Source of the DNA: Patagioenas fasciata
Lineage: Eukaryota > Chordata > Aves > Columbiformes > Columbidae
NCBI RefSeq assembly: GCF_037038585.1
Contig: NC_092526.1
Span: 39,567,501-39,631,500, forward strand
Reading direction: 5' to 3'
Length of the DNA: 64,000 nt
Each line of letters opens with the position of its first letter. The first letter of the stretch is position 1. Position numbers and translations under genes: made by a program. Shown here in pieces: positions 12,721 to 27,468 of this stretch. Below the pieces are notes generated by a model that was not told the origin of the DNA, ran no database searches, and was given only the letters and a program-made list of their open reading frames with translations.

Positions 12721-15700
12721 AGGGACTATAAAGGATTATTTTTTCTCTTACATTATCACAGAGCAGTTGTAAAAGTACAAAATCCACAGAACCATGTGTA
12801 CCCAGTCCTGATGACAAACACAGGGCTTCATCCTTCTGGCCTCAGCAAAACCCTACAGACTGGGGCCTTGCATGGCAAGACTCAAACGGTTGTTCCCCTC
12901 AAATATTTACTCATACTTCTTCCTTCTTCAAACCAGATGTCACCCTCCTGCTGCCTCTTCACTTTCAAGAGCATTTGGCTCTTTGCTTGAGCTGTTCTCG
13001 GGCTCTGTATGAGCAGAAATGCGGTGCAGATCGATGCCACACGTACACCAGGAAGAGACTGGGAGAAGAGCTGCTGCTTCTGTTTTACGAGAGCGCTCTG
13101 GGCGTTGGCATGTACGTACACAAAGCGGCTGCTCTACTTCCTCCTCAAGACATATTTTATTGACTTATTTATTATGCCTTCATTTTACTGAGGGTGGACA
13201 GAAACACTCTGTTTAGACTCACTTTTACAGAGAAATCCAGAGGAGGAGGGGAACTCTGCTTCTCTGTGCTAATACCACGAGAACACCAGGATGGCCTCGC
13301 TGAGTTTACCCTGTGCCTCAGCGTGACCAGGGATCCTTCTCCAAACATTGCTTCAAATGCCACAAATTCCGCATAAGGCCGATGAAAACCTTGTTGTACA
13401 ATTTGCTTTGCCCGCCTCATTTCCACCTACCCCAAGTGCCAGCCATCAACACCATTTCCCCCACACCTCTGTAAGCTTCTCTTCTCCTTTTCTTGGAGGT
13501 CTTTTCCCCCTCCCCTTGGCTGAATTCGAACCACAGGATAAATTTATGAGCAGAAGTAAATATTGGGAGGAAAATACATCTCGGCCCAAAATGAAGGCAG
13601 GATGGGTTTGACAGCAAATAAGGCACATGCTCCTGCTAATCTGGAGAGAACAGCTGCTGTCAGGGCACCTGTGGGCAGCACAGGCTGTCCCATGTGCCAC
13701 CTCCTCGCAAACAGGGACAGCCCCACTCTGCCACCAGATTCTCCTGGCCCTTCCCTTCTGTAAACGGCAGGGAGAAGAAAGGCCCATGTAAAAGCAGTAT
13801 AAATAAACCCAAACAGACACATAATTAGACTGCCTTTGCAACAATACAAAAACCAGCAAAAGCACAAGTCTTTAGTAATAAGTGACATTTTTGGTCTTGA
13901 ACAAATTATAAGTGCTATGGAATTGAAAGTCAACATTTTCTTTCCATTCACTAGCTCACATTTCTCTTACAATGGAGCCCCTTTAATAGCTAATCACAGT
14001 CACCACATCCAAGGAAGGAACAAGCAAACTGGCCTCCAAGTCTTCAGCTCTGTGAGGTGTCAGCTGCATGAGGGATTGCAGGGAGAGGCTGGACCCAGTC
14101 AAGGCACATCAGGGACACTGGGGATGGCTGCAGTCCTGGGGACATTTGCTACAAAACACCCCCAGAACCAAGGGCTCTGGAATCCACAGCCATGCATGAA
14201 GCCAACAGGCTCCTTAAATGCCCTAGCCAACGTAAAATACATTTTGCAAAGCAAATTTCAGCACCGAGGTTAAAAGAAGTCACTGCCGAGTTATTTCAGA
14301 GGGATAATGTTTATAGATTGAGACCTATTCCCTTCTTCCTGTCGGAGCTACAGCCGCTCAGAGTCAGCATCAGCCAAAGCAGAATCAGGTTCTGGTTAAT
14401 TTTAAATTATTGCATTACTGAACCACTAACTAGGTGTGGCAAGCAGGTCGAAAAGCTATTAGTAGCAAACAAATAATTTTGGCCACCTGAAAGTTAGGAA
14501 CTCAGGAAAGAGAATAGAACGGAGAAAAGACATCAAACACAACCAATCACAATAAATAGGTCAGAGTTTAGGAATGCAAAAGCTTGTCATATTCTTATAA
14601 TTAAAAGGGTAAGTTTAAGAATAAAAGACGCAATTACAGCTGAAAAAACACCTCATTTAAAGACCAAGCAAATAGTTCTATGTCCTGCATCCTTCCAAAA
14701 GAAACATTTCTAAGCTGGAATATATACATAATATACCATCAGAAACTCAATAACGTTTTTTTAAACATTCTGACCCATAGAGTGTTCCCTTCCTACAAAT
14801 GTATTCTAGGTGTGAAAAATCACTTTGTAAACACATCGTGATTTTACAAAGGCCGTGTGTCAGAGCAGAAGTGTTCTCCACTCAAGCAAAGAAGCCAGAA
14901 CCATCTGCAGAGCTCCCAGGGACAGTCACCTGTCCCCAGCCACAGCATCTCCCGTGGGCCTGCAGAGACAGGCTGAGCAGCACAGTACCACGCACGTCCC
15001 CCCGGAACAGCAGTTAGTTGGTCAGCCTTCGCCTTTCCGAGTTCTGGATCCCATTTCTGCTCGTGCCGGTATGAAGAGACACTAGTGAAAAGCCGCAGAC
15101 ACAACGGCAAGGTTACCCAGTTCCCATAGGAGTCACAAGCCCTTTTGTTCCAACTGCAGTATTGGGTCTTTAGAGCACTGAACAGTTTTCTTTGGATCCT
15201 AAGAGTTTTGTAATTTTAAAGTCTGGCCTCAAGGGGGAGATGCCAGAGTTAAGGATCTTCATTGATCAGCATTTGCACGTTGTGATAGTCTTCAAATTCC
15301 GGTAGTCCCAAATTGCATTGCCAAGATGATCCTTTTCCCACAATTTCCCTTGGCCTTTGAGCTGTCCTTACAGTGACAACTCCCAGTGACTTGCCAGCTG
15401 AACCTGACCATTGCTCATGAAATACAAATCTACACCCGTGACTTTGTCCCAGTCAATTCCACGAGTCAAATCTAAACCCCATCTTTGTCAGTGGGAGCCC
15501 AGAAATGATCCCGTTGGTTCGGTCAGATCTTTGCATCAAGCACACACTGCTTATAGGCACACCAGGATTGCATCCTTGGATTCCATGAATTTGCAGTGCA
15601 TCCTTCCACACACAGATAAAGCAGTAATCTTGCGCTCAATTTTCCACAGTTTGGATTAAAATATAGCTATTTGTTATCCAGCTCTCAGCAGCATGGACAT

Positions 15701-18700
15701 CAACCCAAACCTGTCTCAGCTAAATTGACCTCAACTCTCTGTTGCTTCTTGTGGTGGGTTACTCATGGTTCATCTGGCTTCTCATCAAGAAAAGCTTGGT
15801 GCTGTGCATTTCATGCCACCTATTCCACAGGGCAACATATTTACTGTGTTTACAAAACAGAAAATGTTTGCAGCGTTCATTTCATCAGGGTGTTTGCATA
15901 TTCCACATCTCTAGGAGCCAGAGATAATATGGAGGAGCCTTGGCTCAAGCTGAGGTCAAAAGCCTACAAATTGTTTTCAGATGAATTCACCAAAGTGGGA
16001 CAGTTGAGGCTGAGTTTGGTTCAAGCCTGATCTCATCCTTTATCACAAGATGGACTTTATCCTGTCCATTTACTGTGGCAAAGATGTGCTCCTGCCCTTC
16101 AAACTACAGTCACATGGCAAGACCAGCTGTCAAATGGCCTTTCCAAAGGAAAAGAGGGTTCTTCTCAAGAGTCTAAAAGTTGTGAGCAAATGTGTTGCCT
16201 CATGTACATTTCTCCAAAGTCCTTTTCCCTTAAACATAAATCTGTGCTGTAACCACGACTGGTATTCTTACGCACCTTTTCTCAGGTATCCGTAAGCAAA
16301 CACTTGAAGCATTTGTGTAACTATGCTCTAAACCCAGTCTGACTTGCCTAGCTTTCCCATCACACAAAAAGCTGAGCATTGGAACTGGCTCAGACACAAC
16401 ATGCAAATTTGTTGGGGAGGAGACTGACAAGTAAATCAGGGGTTAATGTTCTGGTGCTTTTCCAGCAGCCCCCCGCAGAACGGGCAGGTTTTCTCTAAAC
16501 AAAACCAAAGGGAAGCAGTTCATGTGGAGGACTGGTAAAGCAGCTGAGCAAAGACAAGTCTCCGTATAGTATCACTTGTCCGTTCAAGCTCTCCATAGAT
16601 ACTGATGGGACAGATGGAATAAGTGACCAGGCTTTAAGTGACCCACCTTCTACTGGCTCAAACTGGAGCTTAACGGTAACAAATACAAACTCTAAAGGAG
16701 ACTGACAAAGCAACAGATAATTTGGTTCAACAAAGCCAAGTTAGCAGACACTTGCAAAGCCCTAAGCTCACCTGAAGGCACAAAGAACTCAAGAAAGTAT
16801 CAAAAAAGTTCCACAGGGAAAGACAGAGAATAAAATAAATTCCCCTAATGTACCACAAATATCAGCCACCACACACTACCTACAAACCATATGTTTTTCC
16901 CATCTGTTCTGTTATCTTCAACTAAATTTATAGTATTTGGGCTATCAGAAGAATTGTCAAGCCTGAGCTGGGCAGGATTATAAAACCTAGGTGTTATTAC
17001 ACTTTACAAGACATTTTTCCATCCCCCTACCATTCCATGCACAAGACTATACATTTCTCATACTGCCTTGTGGTTCCAATACTACAAAGGATGCTATGCT
17101 TGTTCTCGGCTAAGTGGCAGGGCACCCAATGCCCCCCCAACAAAAAGAATAATTCCTCTGCCTTTCAGGTTTTATGTGTGTCCATCCGTGGCATGTTAGC
17201 TCTGTCCTGCATGTGTGGCAACAGTGCTGCTAAGAGCATGCAGACACAGAGGGAAACCACTTGGAAAAACCCAACCCTGACTGTCAAGTCAAATAACAGC
17301 CCTTTACACTGAACCCTACCCGCCTCGTGCACAACACTCTCCGGTTTGTGCATCGCTTGCAGTAGCTGTCTACCTCTCAGCACCTCCATCCAGAAAGCAA
17401 CGGGACTCGCAAAAGCCTCCAAAAGCCTCCTAGGAAGCCCACAAATAAGTACAGCAGGGAAGATTCCAGTTTGGTTTTTCACTTGCAAAGGATTACGGTA
17501 AACGTAACAATTTTCCGCACAGAAGGTCTTTAAAGAGTGTGCAGAATTCCAATAGGTGTCTCATTACTGCCAAGGCGTGGAGCAAATGGTGCCGCACTCC
17601 TGCTGTCTGGCCCACCTGCCCGTGCCAAGTGGTTCTCTGCAGCGTTGCCTCATCCTGCTCACCGCCAGGCGCTGGGCTCCTGCTGCTGAACCCTCGCTGC
17701 CTCCAGGAACTTCTCTCCTTGGCTAAAAGAGCTGATTTCTGAACCGTGCTAAAGCTCAGCGGCAATACCGGGAGAGTCCAGCTCCCGCTTCGCCCCTAAA
17801 CAGTGAGCATGGAGGAGGCGCTGGCACAGCACCACGGCCCTTCTGCTTCCCGGGGCGGATGGCAGATTGCGATGCCATTTTCCTCCCAGCCCCTCCGTGT
17901 TCGTGGCTTTCACCTGTCACAATCAGCAGTCACTTCCAAGCCTGCTGCTGTCACAGAACAGGCAGAGGAGTTCAGAAAGGAGCGAGAAGTGCGGTTTAAT
18001 TCTTACAAACATTGCTGCACAAAACAGGATTCGAACCACACTTTTTTAAAGATTTTTTTCAGTAGAGGGAAGGACTTCTTGCATCAGGGACTCTCACGTA
18101 CAGCAACATCAGAGCAGGCTACAGAGTCAGTGCCTTCCCTCTCCTTCTCACAATACTCAAGCAACTTTAAGGCAGGTGGAGCCCCAAACCCCCTGTAGTG
18201 CCCTGGAGGGTGGTAATTAGGGCAGGTGGGCAACACAGGGGCAAATCCCACTTCCAGGCAGCAATTTCCCTGGCTTTTACTACAAATGGAGCTGCGGAAA
18301 CAAGAGTTTGGGGTTCAGTGGCTGAGCAGAAATACTAAGAAAATAAATTTTACAATAAACACGATTCTTAAGAAGGTCTGCTCCTGATTTTCAAAAAAAG
18401 TTTGGTTTTAACCCTTTCAGAAAAACCATCTAGTTTGAAAAAAAAAAAAAAAGAAACCGCTCTTTCAAAATATTGTCCTTCCTTTTCCTTCCTTTTTTCT
18501 AGACAGAATGGGAAAAAAATCCATTCATAAATTCAAGCTTGTAAGTTTGAATCATTACTGCAGGAAAAGCGTCCACCTCTATGTTATCAATGCTTTCAGA
18601 AGCACAAAGCAGTTTTTTTGATACAGGTACAGCTATATGGATATAACACAATATATTTCAACAATCATACCCCAAACTATTCATGGCATTTGATACTGCG

Positions 18701-21700
18701 TTTGTTCATCTATACGTTCACGAGTACGTACGTGCATGATGCACATACGCAGGCGTGCTCACTAGCGCTCTCTTCGTCTGAAACCTGTTTCATCTCGCAA
18801 TTGCCGCCCCAAAGTCAAGCAACGTGCAGTGATGTCACAAGGCAGGACACTCAGTCTGTGATCAGCCAGCCAGCCAGAAAGAACAACACCACTGGGGATG
18901 CACAGTTTTGCCTTTTCCCACATTGAATGGGGCATTAACTTCAAAGTCTATGATCCCTTAAATCTTTAACAATAATTAATAGGAGAAAGATGACTAATAT
19001 TTGTGTTTGCTCTTAAACCCACTCTTGGGGGAGAGAATAAAAGCTCAAAGAAAGTGACATTTTGTGCAAGCAAAGTCAACAATATTAGTTATTCCTGAAT
19101 TCATTTGGCTTAACTCCAGTGTTAATGCTTTACTTGGCCTTGTGCTCCCAAGTGGATTGCATTTAGCCCTTCAGTTCCTAGAGCATGAAATATTTCACTG
19201 CATCAGCCTCCCAGTGCTGACCAGAGCAACCTGAGGGCTGCAGCAACGCCTGCCAGGTGCCACGGGTGTCTGCAGCCCCGAGGAACCGTCACAGCCCAGA
19301 GGAAATCAGCTCACACCGCTCTTTCACACCAGCCAGAGATCTGATGGGCAAAGCCAGGTTTATTCCATCCTATGTGCAACGGCCATTCCAAAAGAGGTTG
19401 CACAAATAAAGAGTTCAGAGAGACTAAACCAGGAGAAAACATAAACTCTCCAGTTTTTCTGTGTCAGCTCCAAACAACCCATGGAAAGAAAAGTGGTAAA
19501 GTTGACAATCTTTTCCTAAGCTTTCACCTCAGATGCACACAAGGCCGTTTTAGGATGCGGCCGTGTGGGCCACATCTGGTTTTGCTTTGTGCCGAGACAC
19601 TAAGGCAGGTCAGCAAACCCAAGCCTTTCTCCCTTCTGAGCCAGGCACTGAGAACCTGTTCAAGTGCCCTGCAGAGATCACCGGGAAGTTGGGCAATACA
19701 GGAATACCCTGTGGTAAGGGGATTCTCCCTTAAGCAGCTCTACTGAGTGCTCTGCGCCCACAGTAAATCTAAAGCCAGTCCAAACCAAGGGGACTGTGGG
19801 CCAGAAGGCATGGAGCTAGCAATCCTCTGTCCTCCAGCCAGGCAAACTTGCTGCTATATTCATCAACAGGATGAGCCTCAGGACCCAAAAACCGGCCAGG
19901 TGTGTAAACTAGCTCTGGAGTCCAGTCCACATTTCAAGGGTTGCTATTTCCTTCGGAATTTTGAAGTCCACAGATTTCTTGTTATTTTTGCCTTGTTTTA
20001 GACCCCACTTTATGGTGGGCTGCCACTTTATTTCAACACATGTAGGAAGAGAAAAAGTTTCACTACATTTTGTCTGACCAATTCAGATTCCTACCAACCA
20101 ATAATGGAGCAAAACTGACAGGGAAAACAAATGTCCCTTATTCAAAGAGAGCTCGCTGCAAGGGCCTGATCCAAAAGCCACTAAGCTAAACAGGAGTCCT
20201 TGGATTAGGTTCCTAACAAGTTTCAGACGCTCAGTCATTTCCATCAGTCATTTGCAAAGATGAGAATGAACTTCAAAGAGTTTGTTGTAGAACTGAAGTT
20301 CCGAGACTTCGGATGCGAACATCCTGGGACTTGTAGGTGTGTTTCCAATCATCTGCAGATGCAGCCTGCAACGAAAGGAAACACATCCCTAAAGGTTCTG
20401 TATTTTGGAGGTAGAAAGGTCAAAAAAAGTGTTGTGTTTGCAGGAGACGGTCAATTCATTCTCTCACGGATTCTTATCAAACCCTTACACAAGCCAGCCC
20501 TGAACCACCAAGACAGGAGCCAAACTACTGGAATTTAATGGCTCGTTCTCCAAAATGTATTGGCTCATAAACATACACTGTGTTCTCATTCAGTGCTAAT
20601 TTGCTTTAACAATAAACTTATTGTGACTTGTATTCCCACTTCAAAGAGAGTTTTTATGTGGCAAATGGGAGGAGCATAAGTGGGAGTTTTCCTCTGGTGA
20701 ATAAAACAAAGATACAGTAAGGTGAAGAAAAAAGCTCAGTAATTATCCTCGGTAGGGTGTAAGCCTATAAAATAGCAGTGCCTCAAATTATTTGCAGACT
20801 TGTCCACATTTGAGAGAAATAAAATCTTTCAGAGGACAACACACCTGTGCCACGGGTAATTGCCCTCGCTTGCAAATGAGAACTGGCCCAAGAGATGTTT
20901 ATTCCACCACACACAGACAGCAAAAGCAGCAGGAGAGGCTTTGCCTCTTTGCAGAATCGGAAAATTATTCTCAAAGACTTTCCCCTGGAAGAGCGACCCA
21001 AGAGCAGAGTGGTTTGCAGGATGCTGGGCAGGACAAGGTCGGCCTGACTTCCACCCTTCATGTCACAGCTGCCTGGAAAAACGCTAAAACCAGTTTTTCT
21101 TGAAAAAGATCAGTATCATTTTGTGCAAATCAAAATGTTTGGGGAAACATGTCGATTATGATAGAACTGTAATGGGGAAATTAGTCCAAACATTCCATTG
21201 CAATCATATCATATAGTTAATGCTACAGTAAATATTTACATTGACCCTTCGTGGCCATGCATTTCATATTTAATATGACTATTACATTTAAAATTAAATC
21301 TAATAGAACAATTCCTAGGGAAATAATCAACATTTCCCTGGATTTGCTTCACATAAGATGCTGAGATTTTCATTTTTCACTTCAATTACGAATGAGTTTT
21401 TAAACACTTAGACTTCCTGCCAGCCAGGAACGCTGGCTCCTCACCAGCAACAGCCCAAGCTCAGCGCTGGGCACTGGAATTGCTGGGACACCTCCAGCTT
21501 CTTGCTCCTGACTAGGAGATAGTCCACAGCAATTTTTTCCTATTTTGCCCCAGTCTGTCAGTCTGTCCCTGAAGATATTACTGTTCCCTTCTACCTGCTG
21601 AACAAGTTGGTGATCTCCGTGTTGCACGCGTCACATACATTCACATATATTTAACTATACAAAGTATGTATATCTATATATATCTAAAGTACATAGATAT

Positions 21701-22040
21701 CCATTGTCATTATTTAGCCCAGCAAAATACTTCTGGCACTTTCTATCTGTTTCCAGCCTTACTGGTAGACAGACATGTAAAGGTGTTTGATCAGAGGCAC
21801 TAAAAGCATGTTTAGAGTAAACACTTGAGGAGCAGTCATTGAAGCCAACCACCCTCTTTCTTAAGAGCCTGTCACACTTTCTTCCTCTTCCTCGCCTATT
21901 AGTTGACTTCAAGCAATTAATTTTCTGAAATGCCAAGTGCATTTTCGTCCTTCGCTCAAACCCGCATGCACTGCCTGGTGTAACCAGCCTCATTTTCCCC
22001 ATGAGAAATGCTCAAACTGACCCTGCTTTGCATGTGAAGC
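12721..22040. other. intergenic unique sequence, transposon-poor
   Basis: The longest ORFs (about 145 codons, near 13446-14273) lack recognisable domains and overlap on opposite strands. Low-CpG single-copy sequence. One possible ancient repeat lies at 20160-20214. Confidence 0.55.
20160..20214. repeat. possible ancient GGGCCTGATCCAAAGCC-type repeat remnant
   Basis: AGGGCCTGATCCAAAAGCCA, then CAGGAGTCCTTGGATTAGG, resembles an old palindromic repeat common in turtle and crocodile genomes (GGGCCTGATCCAAAGCCC and its reverse). It is short and diverged. Confidence 0.35.
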
Positions 22041-22085
22041 TTGGACTAGATGGTCTCAAGAGGTCCCTTCCAGCCTCAGCTGTTT
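22041..22085 (+). mobile_element. short CR1 3' tail
   Basis: TTGGACTAGATGGTCTCAAG followed by AGGTCCCTTCCAGCCTC matches the terminal part of CR1 3' UTRs. It is a very short, 5'-truncated and diverged copy in otherwise unique sequence. Confidence 0.7.
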
Positions 22086-25000
22086 CCCATCACAACAAAA
22101 CCAAATCAATGTGGGAGAAAAATCAGCAATAAAAATTCCAAAGGAACAAACTCTGTTCTTCCTACTTCATTCACACTCTTCCACTGCCCCCTTTTCCAGA
22201 ATACCCCTAAAGCTGATGCACATCAATCAGCTGGATGCAACTGGGAGTCTTGCCAAAATATTTAGCAAGAGTTTTGCAGTATTTGTCAAGCATCTTACAG
22301 CACCACCCGTGAGCCAGTTCAATGTGAGAGAATTCTAACCTGCACTTGGTTAAACCACACACTGTAAGCTGTCCCAGTTGTGGAGGGGAGGAGTGCTTAA
22401 ACAGAAGCCCAGTGCACTTGGCTTTTAACTCTAAAGTCTCATAATTTTTGAGGCTCTGGTTTAGTGCGTCTGAATTTTAGTCTACCAATAGGTAGGCTTA
22501 AGAATGTTGATATTACCAACTTCGAATGGTTTTGGACATTACGATGTAAAAATAAATAGCTTTGCCTTATAACTGTAATTTCTGTATATTGCATACAGTA
22601 TGCATTATAAAATATTTTACCTTCATTAGGAAACCTAGGACTCAAAGTAAGTTAAAAAAATAAGATGTAATTAGTTTCCTTATATTTGCGGGGTAATTTC
22701 AGCAGCTTTTCTCCTCTTGCTTCACCAAAGGACTGTAGCTATGCTAAGACCCCACAAACCCAGTCCCCTCGAGGGGATTTCTGACCAAACTGCACATACA
22801 CAATGGTTTGAGAACGCCAGATCTGCTTTGGCCACACTGAAGACTGACACCTGCCTTCCAGATTTTTCCAAATCCTACTTTCTTTTGTCTCTAGTGAAAT
22901 TTCATTCAGGAGAAGAATGGAAAGCATGCCTTCTGGTTTACGTTTCACTGCACAAACACCTCTGTGCTACTTTTAGACCCTTTTGAAAACGTCACAAAGT
23001 CACCCACAAGCAGTAGGGACGTCAAGGAGGGAATCCCTGCCGCTCGTGGGTGCAGTCAGGATGTCAGTTTATCAAGAGAATTGGTCTGCAATGGTCTACG
23101 CAGACCATGAAATGGCATTACTCATTATTTTCCCTTCTATCTGCACTTCCTACTAATCATGACAATCCACAAGGAAGCAAGGCTTGACACTTATAATGCT
23201 ATTATCCCAATTTTTATGTTTTCTTATGAAGTCAGAAATAATCAAAAGCCTCAAAACAACTGGTATTTGAGTTAATTCCCTGCCTCAAAACCGCATATGG
23301 CCCATTTTCTCCATTAGCAACACCATTCTAATCAAGAATTTCCCTAAAAGCGTTCACAATCTTTTGCTACTGAGAACATGAAGTGTCTGTTCCTGGCACA
23401 AACGGGTGCTGTTTCTCTATGATTTTGACCTTGTGGTTATTCCTGTGCCATTGGGATGGGCTGGCCTGTGCAGAAGAGCAGCAAGAGCTCCTCAATTTGG
23501 CAAATGTAAAAAGAGAGACTTAAAGGAGATGCTACGGACACTTCTGTCAGCCCTCTTGATGGAAGATGGCAGAGTGTGCTATCAAGAGGCCTTGCAAGGT
23601 AAGTAACAGCTCCAAAACAGGGGACACAGCCTTGGACAGCAAATAATCTGTATCCAGGTCCCCCCACTGCTGTCGGTGTTCCCATGTGCTGTCACACTGT
23701 TAAGCATGCCAAGAAGCTATAGTTAACAAGGGTACATATGTACACTTGTGCTCTTCCCTTCAGGTGTAGCATGGAAATATCCTCAGGTGCCCCGTACCTC
23801 AGTTTCTCTGTAAATAAAACCTATGTGTAATAGTACTTCCGTACACCATAGCCACACCTGAAAGGTGCTGAGATAGCAGGAACAGGGGGGTGTAGAAGTA
23901 CAGCTGTGACATGTTCTGCAGCTGAGCCAGAAACTCCAGGGTAAAGGTATGAACCGCCACCGACTGACAGAATTAACTTTTATGTTCAGACCTAACCATC
24001 AAGGCTAAAAAAACAAACAAACAAACAAACAAACAAAACAAACAATAATAAAAAAGAGTGTTGTAGTAAAAGAACAATCCAATTCTCTTACACAATTCTC
24101 TTGCACATTTTCTGCTTCCGCAGAAAGCTTTATCTAGCATTAATGTCAGCAATAGGACAAATAGGTGTTTTTCCTAGGAAAGGTCCAGCAGCAGAGGTAA
24201 AGCGTGCCTCTGCCATTTAAAAAGACACACTGTCTTTAGGAGGAGAAAGGAGTGCTTGTTGTACCATCAGGTGAACATTTATTTGCTGCATCTTTAAACC
24301 ATGGCACACTGTATCAGAAGACACCCCAGCCTACCTGGGTCTCTCCTGTCATGTATGCAATGTGCTAGTTAATGAGTTACTTAACAGCTCATAAAGTGTC
24401 CCTTAGGCTCCCCCCAAACTACAACCCCTCCCAGGCAGCAGATCAAGCACTGATCACACTTGGAGGTGTTTTTCATATCAAATGTCAGAAAGCGGAAGAC
24501 CAACTGCGTTAAGAACTAATAAATTCATTCCTGGTACTTTTTGCTGGGATTGTGGGGGGGAAGATGTGCACCCTGCCTGCCTGTTGGGGGACAGGGCCTT
24601 TGAGAACACTCTTCCATTTTGTTGCTGAAACGTGGAAAGACAATAGAACTGTGTGACCACCACAAAACATTTCAGCCCAAGCTTTCCATCAGGCAAACCA
24701 AGACCCAGTTTCTGTGTTCCTGGCCGCTGGGCACAGCTCATACAGCCCGCAGCAGGAGGTGAGTGCGGCAGAAGCTAAGCTGGGTTTCCTGGGGAGCAAA
24801 GGCCACAATCCATTGGCACCATAACCCAGCTAAAGTGTCTGGATGGACTTTGAAATGTGCCAGAAAATGTGAAAGTTTGCAAATTAACTTGGATGTTACA
24901 TCCCAGTCAGCCAGTGTAGAGTACATTAAATGCTACCAGAGAGTGTGTCATGGAGCATATGCGATGGAGGACGTTTAATGTTAACATCTGTACTTACAGG

Positions 25001-25552
25001 GTCACTGGCAATAACAAGTCGTTATCTAAGTGATTGATGACCCCCAACTCCAAGGTTCCCAGTTTTTTTTGATTTGTGGTTATGTGCTACTAATAAAACA
25101 CAAATCCTCACTAAGAAATCTATTAAGATTAGAGTATCTCATCAATAGTAGAATACAGTACAGTTATGAACTATAAAAAAAAAAGCATAAGAATTCAAAA
25201 CTATCTAGCATGAACTCTTAGTGTGTTATCATTCTATCCTAAAGGGTCTTATTCCAGAAGAGATTTTGTCCAAATGAGTATTTTGCATGTAGTGACTTAT
25301 GGATATGCATTGTGTGCCTGAGCGAGTATACTAAGTAATGAATAACATCTTAGTAGGGAATTCAGTGCACTTACCGGAAGAAGGTTTTCCAGACAACTGA
25401 GAATTCAACTGTTACATTAGATTTATAAAATACTTCAAGAGTCAACATTTCTTCACAGTGTATCCATGCTATATTTCACAGAATCAGCACTGCATGCAAA
25501 GCATAGATTACAAATGATGCATGCTCATGAGCAAGTAGCTTCTATGTAAACG
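22086..25552. other. intergenic unique sequence
   Basis: Nothing recognised except the (AAAC)n tract. ORFs are under 90 codons. Confidence 0.6.
24007..24055. repeat. (AAAC)n simple repeat
   Basis: A run of ACAA units forms an A-rich tract, ending in AATAATAAAAAA. It could be the eroded tail of a retroposed sequence, but nothing recognisable precedes it. Confidence 0.85.
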
Positions 25553-26797
25553 TGGCAGTCAATATGGTTTCACCAAGGGGAAGTCATGCCTAACCAACCT
25601 CGGAGCCTTTGATGAGGACATAACGAGGTGGATAGATGATGGCAAAGTAGTGGATGTGGTCTATCTTGACTTCAGTAAGGCATTTGACACAGTCTCCCAC
25701 AGCATCCTTACAGCTAAACTGAGGGAGTGTGGGCTGGACAATCAGGTAGTGAGGTGGGCTGCGAAATGGCTGAAGGGAAGAAGCCAGAGAGTCGTGGTCA
25801 ATGGGGCGAAGTCCAGCTGGAGGCCTGGATCTAGTGCAGTGCCTCAGGGGTCAGTGCTGGGGCTGTATTATTCAATACATGCATCGATGACTTGCATAAG
25901 GGAATAGAGTGACTGTCAGCAAGTTTGCTGATGACACCAAGCTGGGAGGAGTGGCTGACACGCCAGAGGCTGTGCTGCCATACAGAGACCTGGACAGGCT
26001 GGAGTGTTGGGCAGGGAAAAATTTAATTAAATATAAGGGCAAGTGTAGAGTCTTGAATCTGGGCAGGAACAACCCCAGGTTCCAGTATAAGTTGAGGAAT
26101 GACCTATTAGAGAGCAGCGTAGGGGAAAGGAACCTGGGGGTCCTGGGGACAGCAGGGTGACCATGAGCCAGCACTGGGCACTTGTGGCCAGGAAGGCCAA
26201 TGGTACCTGGGGTGGGTTAGAAGGGGGTGGTCAGTAGGTCAGAGAGGTTCTCCTGCCCCTCTGCTCTGCCTTGGGGAGACCACACCTGCAATATTGTGTC
26301 CAGTTGTGGCCCCTCAGTTCCAGAAGGACAGGGAACTGCTGGAGAGAGTCCAGCGCAGCCACCAAGATGCTGAAGGGAGTGGAGCATCTCCCGTGTGAGG
26401 AAAGGCTGAGGGAGCTGGGGCTCTGGAGCTGGAGAAGAGGAGACTGAGGGGTGACCTCATTAATGTTTACAGATACATAAAGGGTGAGTGTCAGGAGGAT
26501 GGAGCCAGGCTCTTCTCGGTGACAACCAGTGATAGGACAAGGGGTAATGGGTTCAAACTGGACCACAAGAGGTTCCACTTAAATTTGAGAAGAAACCTCT
26601 TCCCAGTAAGGGTGCCATAGCCTGGATCAGGCTGCCCAGGGGAGGTTGTGGAGTCTCCTTCTCTGCAGACATTCAAACCCGCCTGGACACCTTCCTGTGT
26701 AACCTCATCTGGGTGTTCCTGCTCCATGGGGGGATTGCACTGGATGAGTTTTCCAGGTCCCTTCCAGTCCCTGACATTCTGTGATTCTGGGATTCTC
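25553..26797 (+). mobile_element. CR1 LINE fragment with reverse-transcriptase remnant (1.25 kb)
   Basis: This is the longest CR1 in the window, 5'-truncated within ORF2. Translation of 25650-25862 gives RT motifs VVYLDFSKAFDTVSH and PQGSVLG. FADDTKLGG (YADD-type active site, here F) continues in another frame from about 25912, followed by LDRLECWAGKNL. Frameshifts and a stop near 25909 interrupt the ORF, so it is inactive. The 3' UTR ends in ACATTCTGTGATTCTGGGAT and a further TCT, the usual CR1 microsatellite end. At 26455-26487 it carries the sequence state that differs from the young subfamily. CR1 moves by target-primed reverse transcription and usually makes no clear target duplication. 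Confidence 0.95.
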
Positions 26798-27468
26798 TGA
26801 ACACCTGTGCTTGCAAGGGACACAGTTTGCAGCATTCAATGGTCCATCACTTTCTGAAGATCCATAGGTTGTTTTAACAAGGGAATTAAATACCCTTTTC
26901 AGTAATAATCTCTCCTTCCTCTCAGCTTTCTGGAGAATTTTGTTGATACTTTTTGATTATTTTTGCAACCGAGCCATAAAATGCACACAGTTAAAGGCAG
27001 TGTTAAGGTGGCTTTTGTCTTCCTCCTTTGTTTCCACAAGAACAAGCTCCATTGACCCAAGAACCTTCCAAGCAGTAGCAGTTCAGCCCTGTCAGCACAC
27101 ACGGCTGTGCTGCTGGAGCTGCAGAGGCCTCCAGGGCCAGGCACTTCAGCACAATGCCAGCAATGACATCAGCCCCCAGCGATCCTTCGGGAGAACCTCA
27201 ACAAATTTGGATTGGGCTGAGCAGATCTGGACGAGTGCCGGTGCGTGGTCAGGCAGAGCTTTCCAAGAGCAAGGCAAGAATCCCGTCCCACCGCAGGCTC
27301 ACGGGACCGCAGCATCCTGCATGTCTGCAAACGCGACCCTGGAGCCCAAGTGCACCCGCCTCCGGTACAGCTCCCAGAAGCCAATTCTTGCTGCTTCTGA
27401 AGGGCACTGTTTCAACACTCACACTTGTGAGTTCCTTTTACCCTTGTGGTGAGAAGGACTGTCTAGAG

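Noticed and set aside
25650-25907. Intact-looking reverse-transcriptase ORF
   Set aside because: It is CR1 ORF2 cut by frameshifts and a stop and truncated at its 5' end, so it is annotated as a mobile element remnant.
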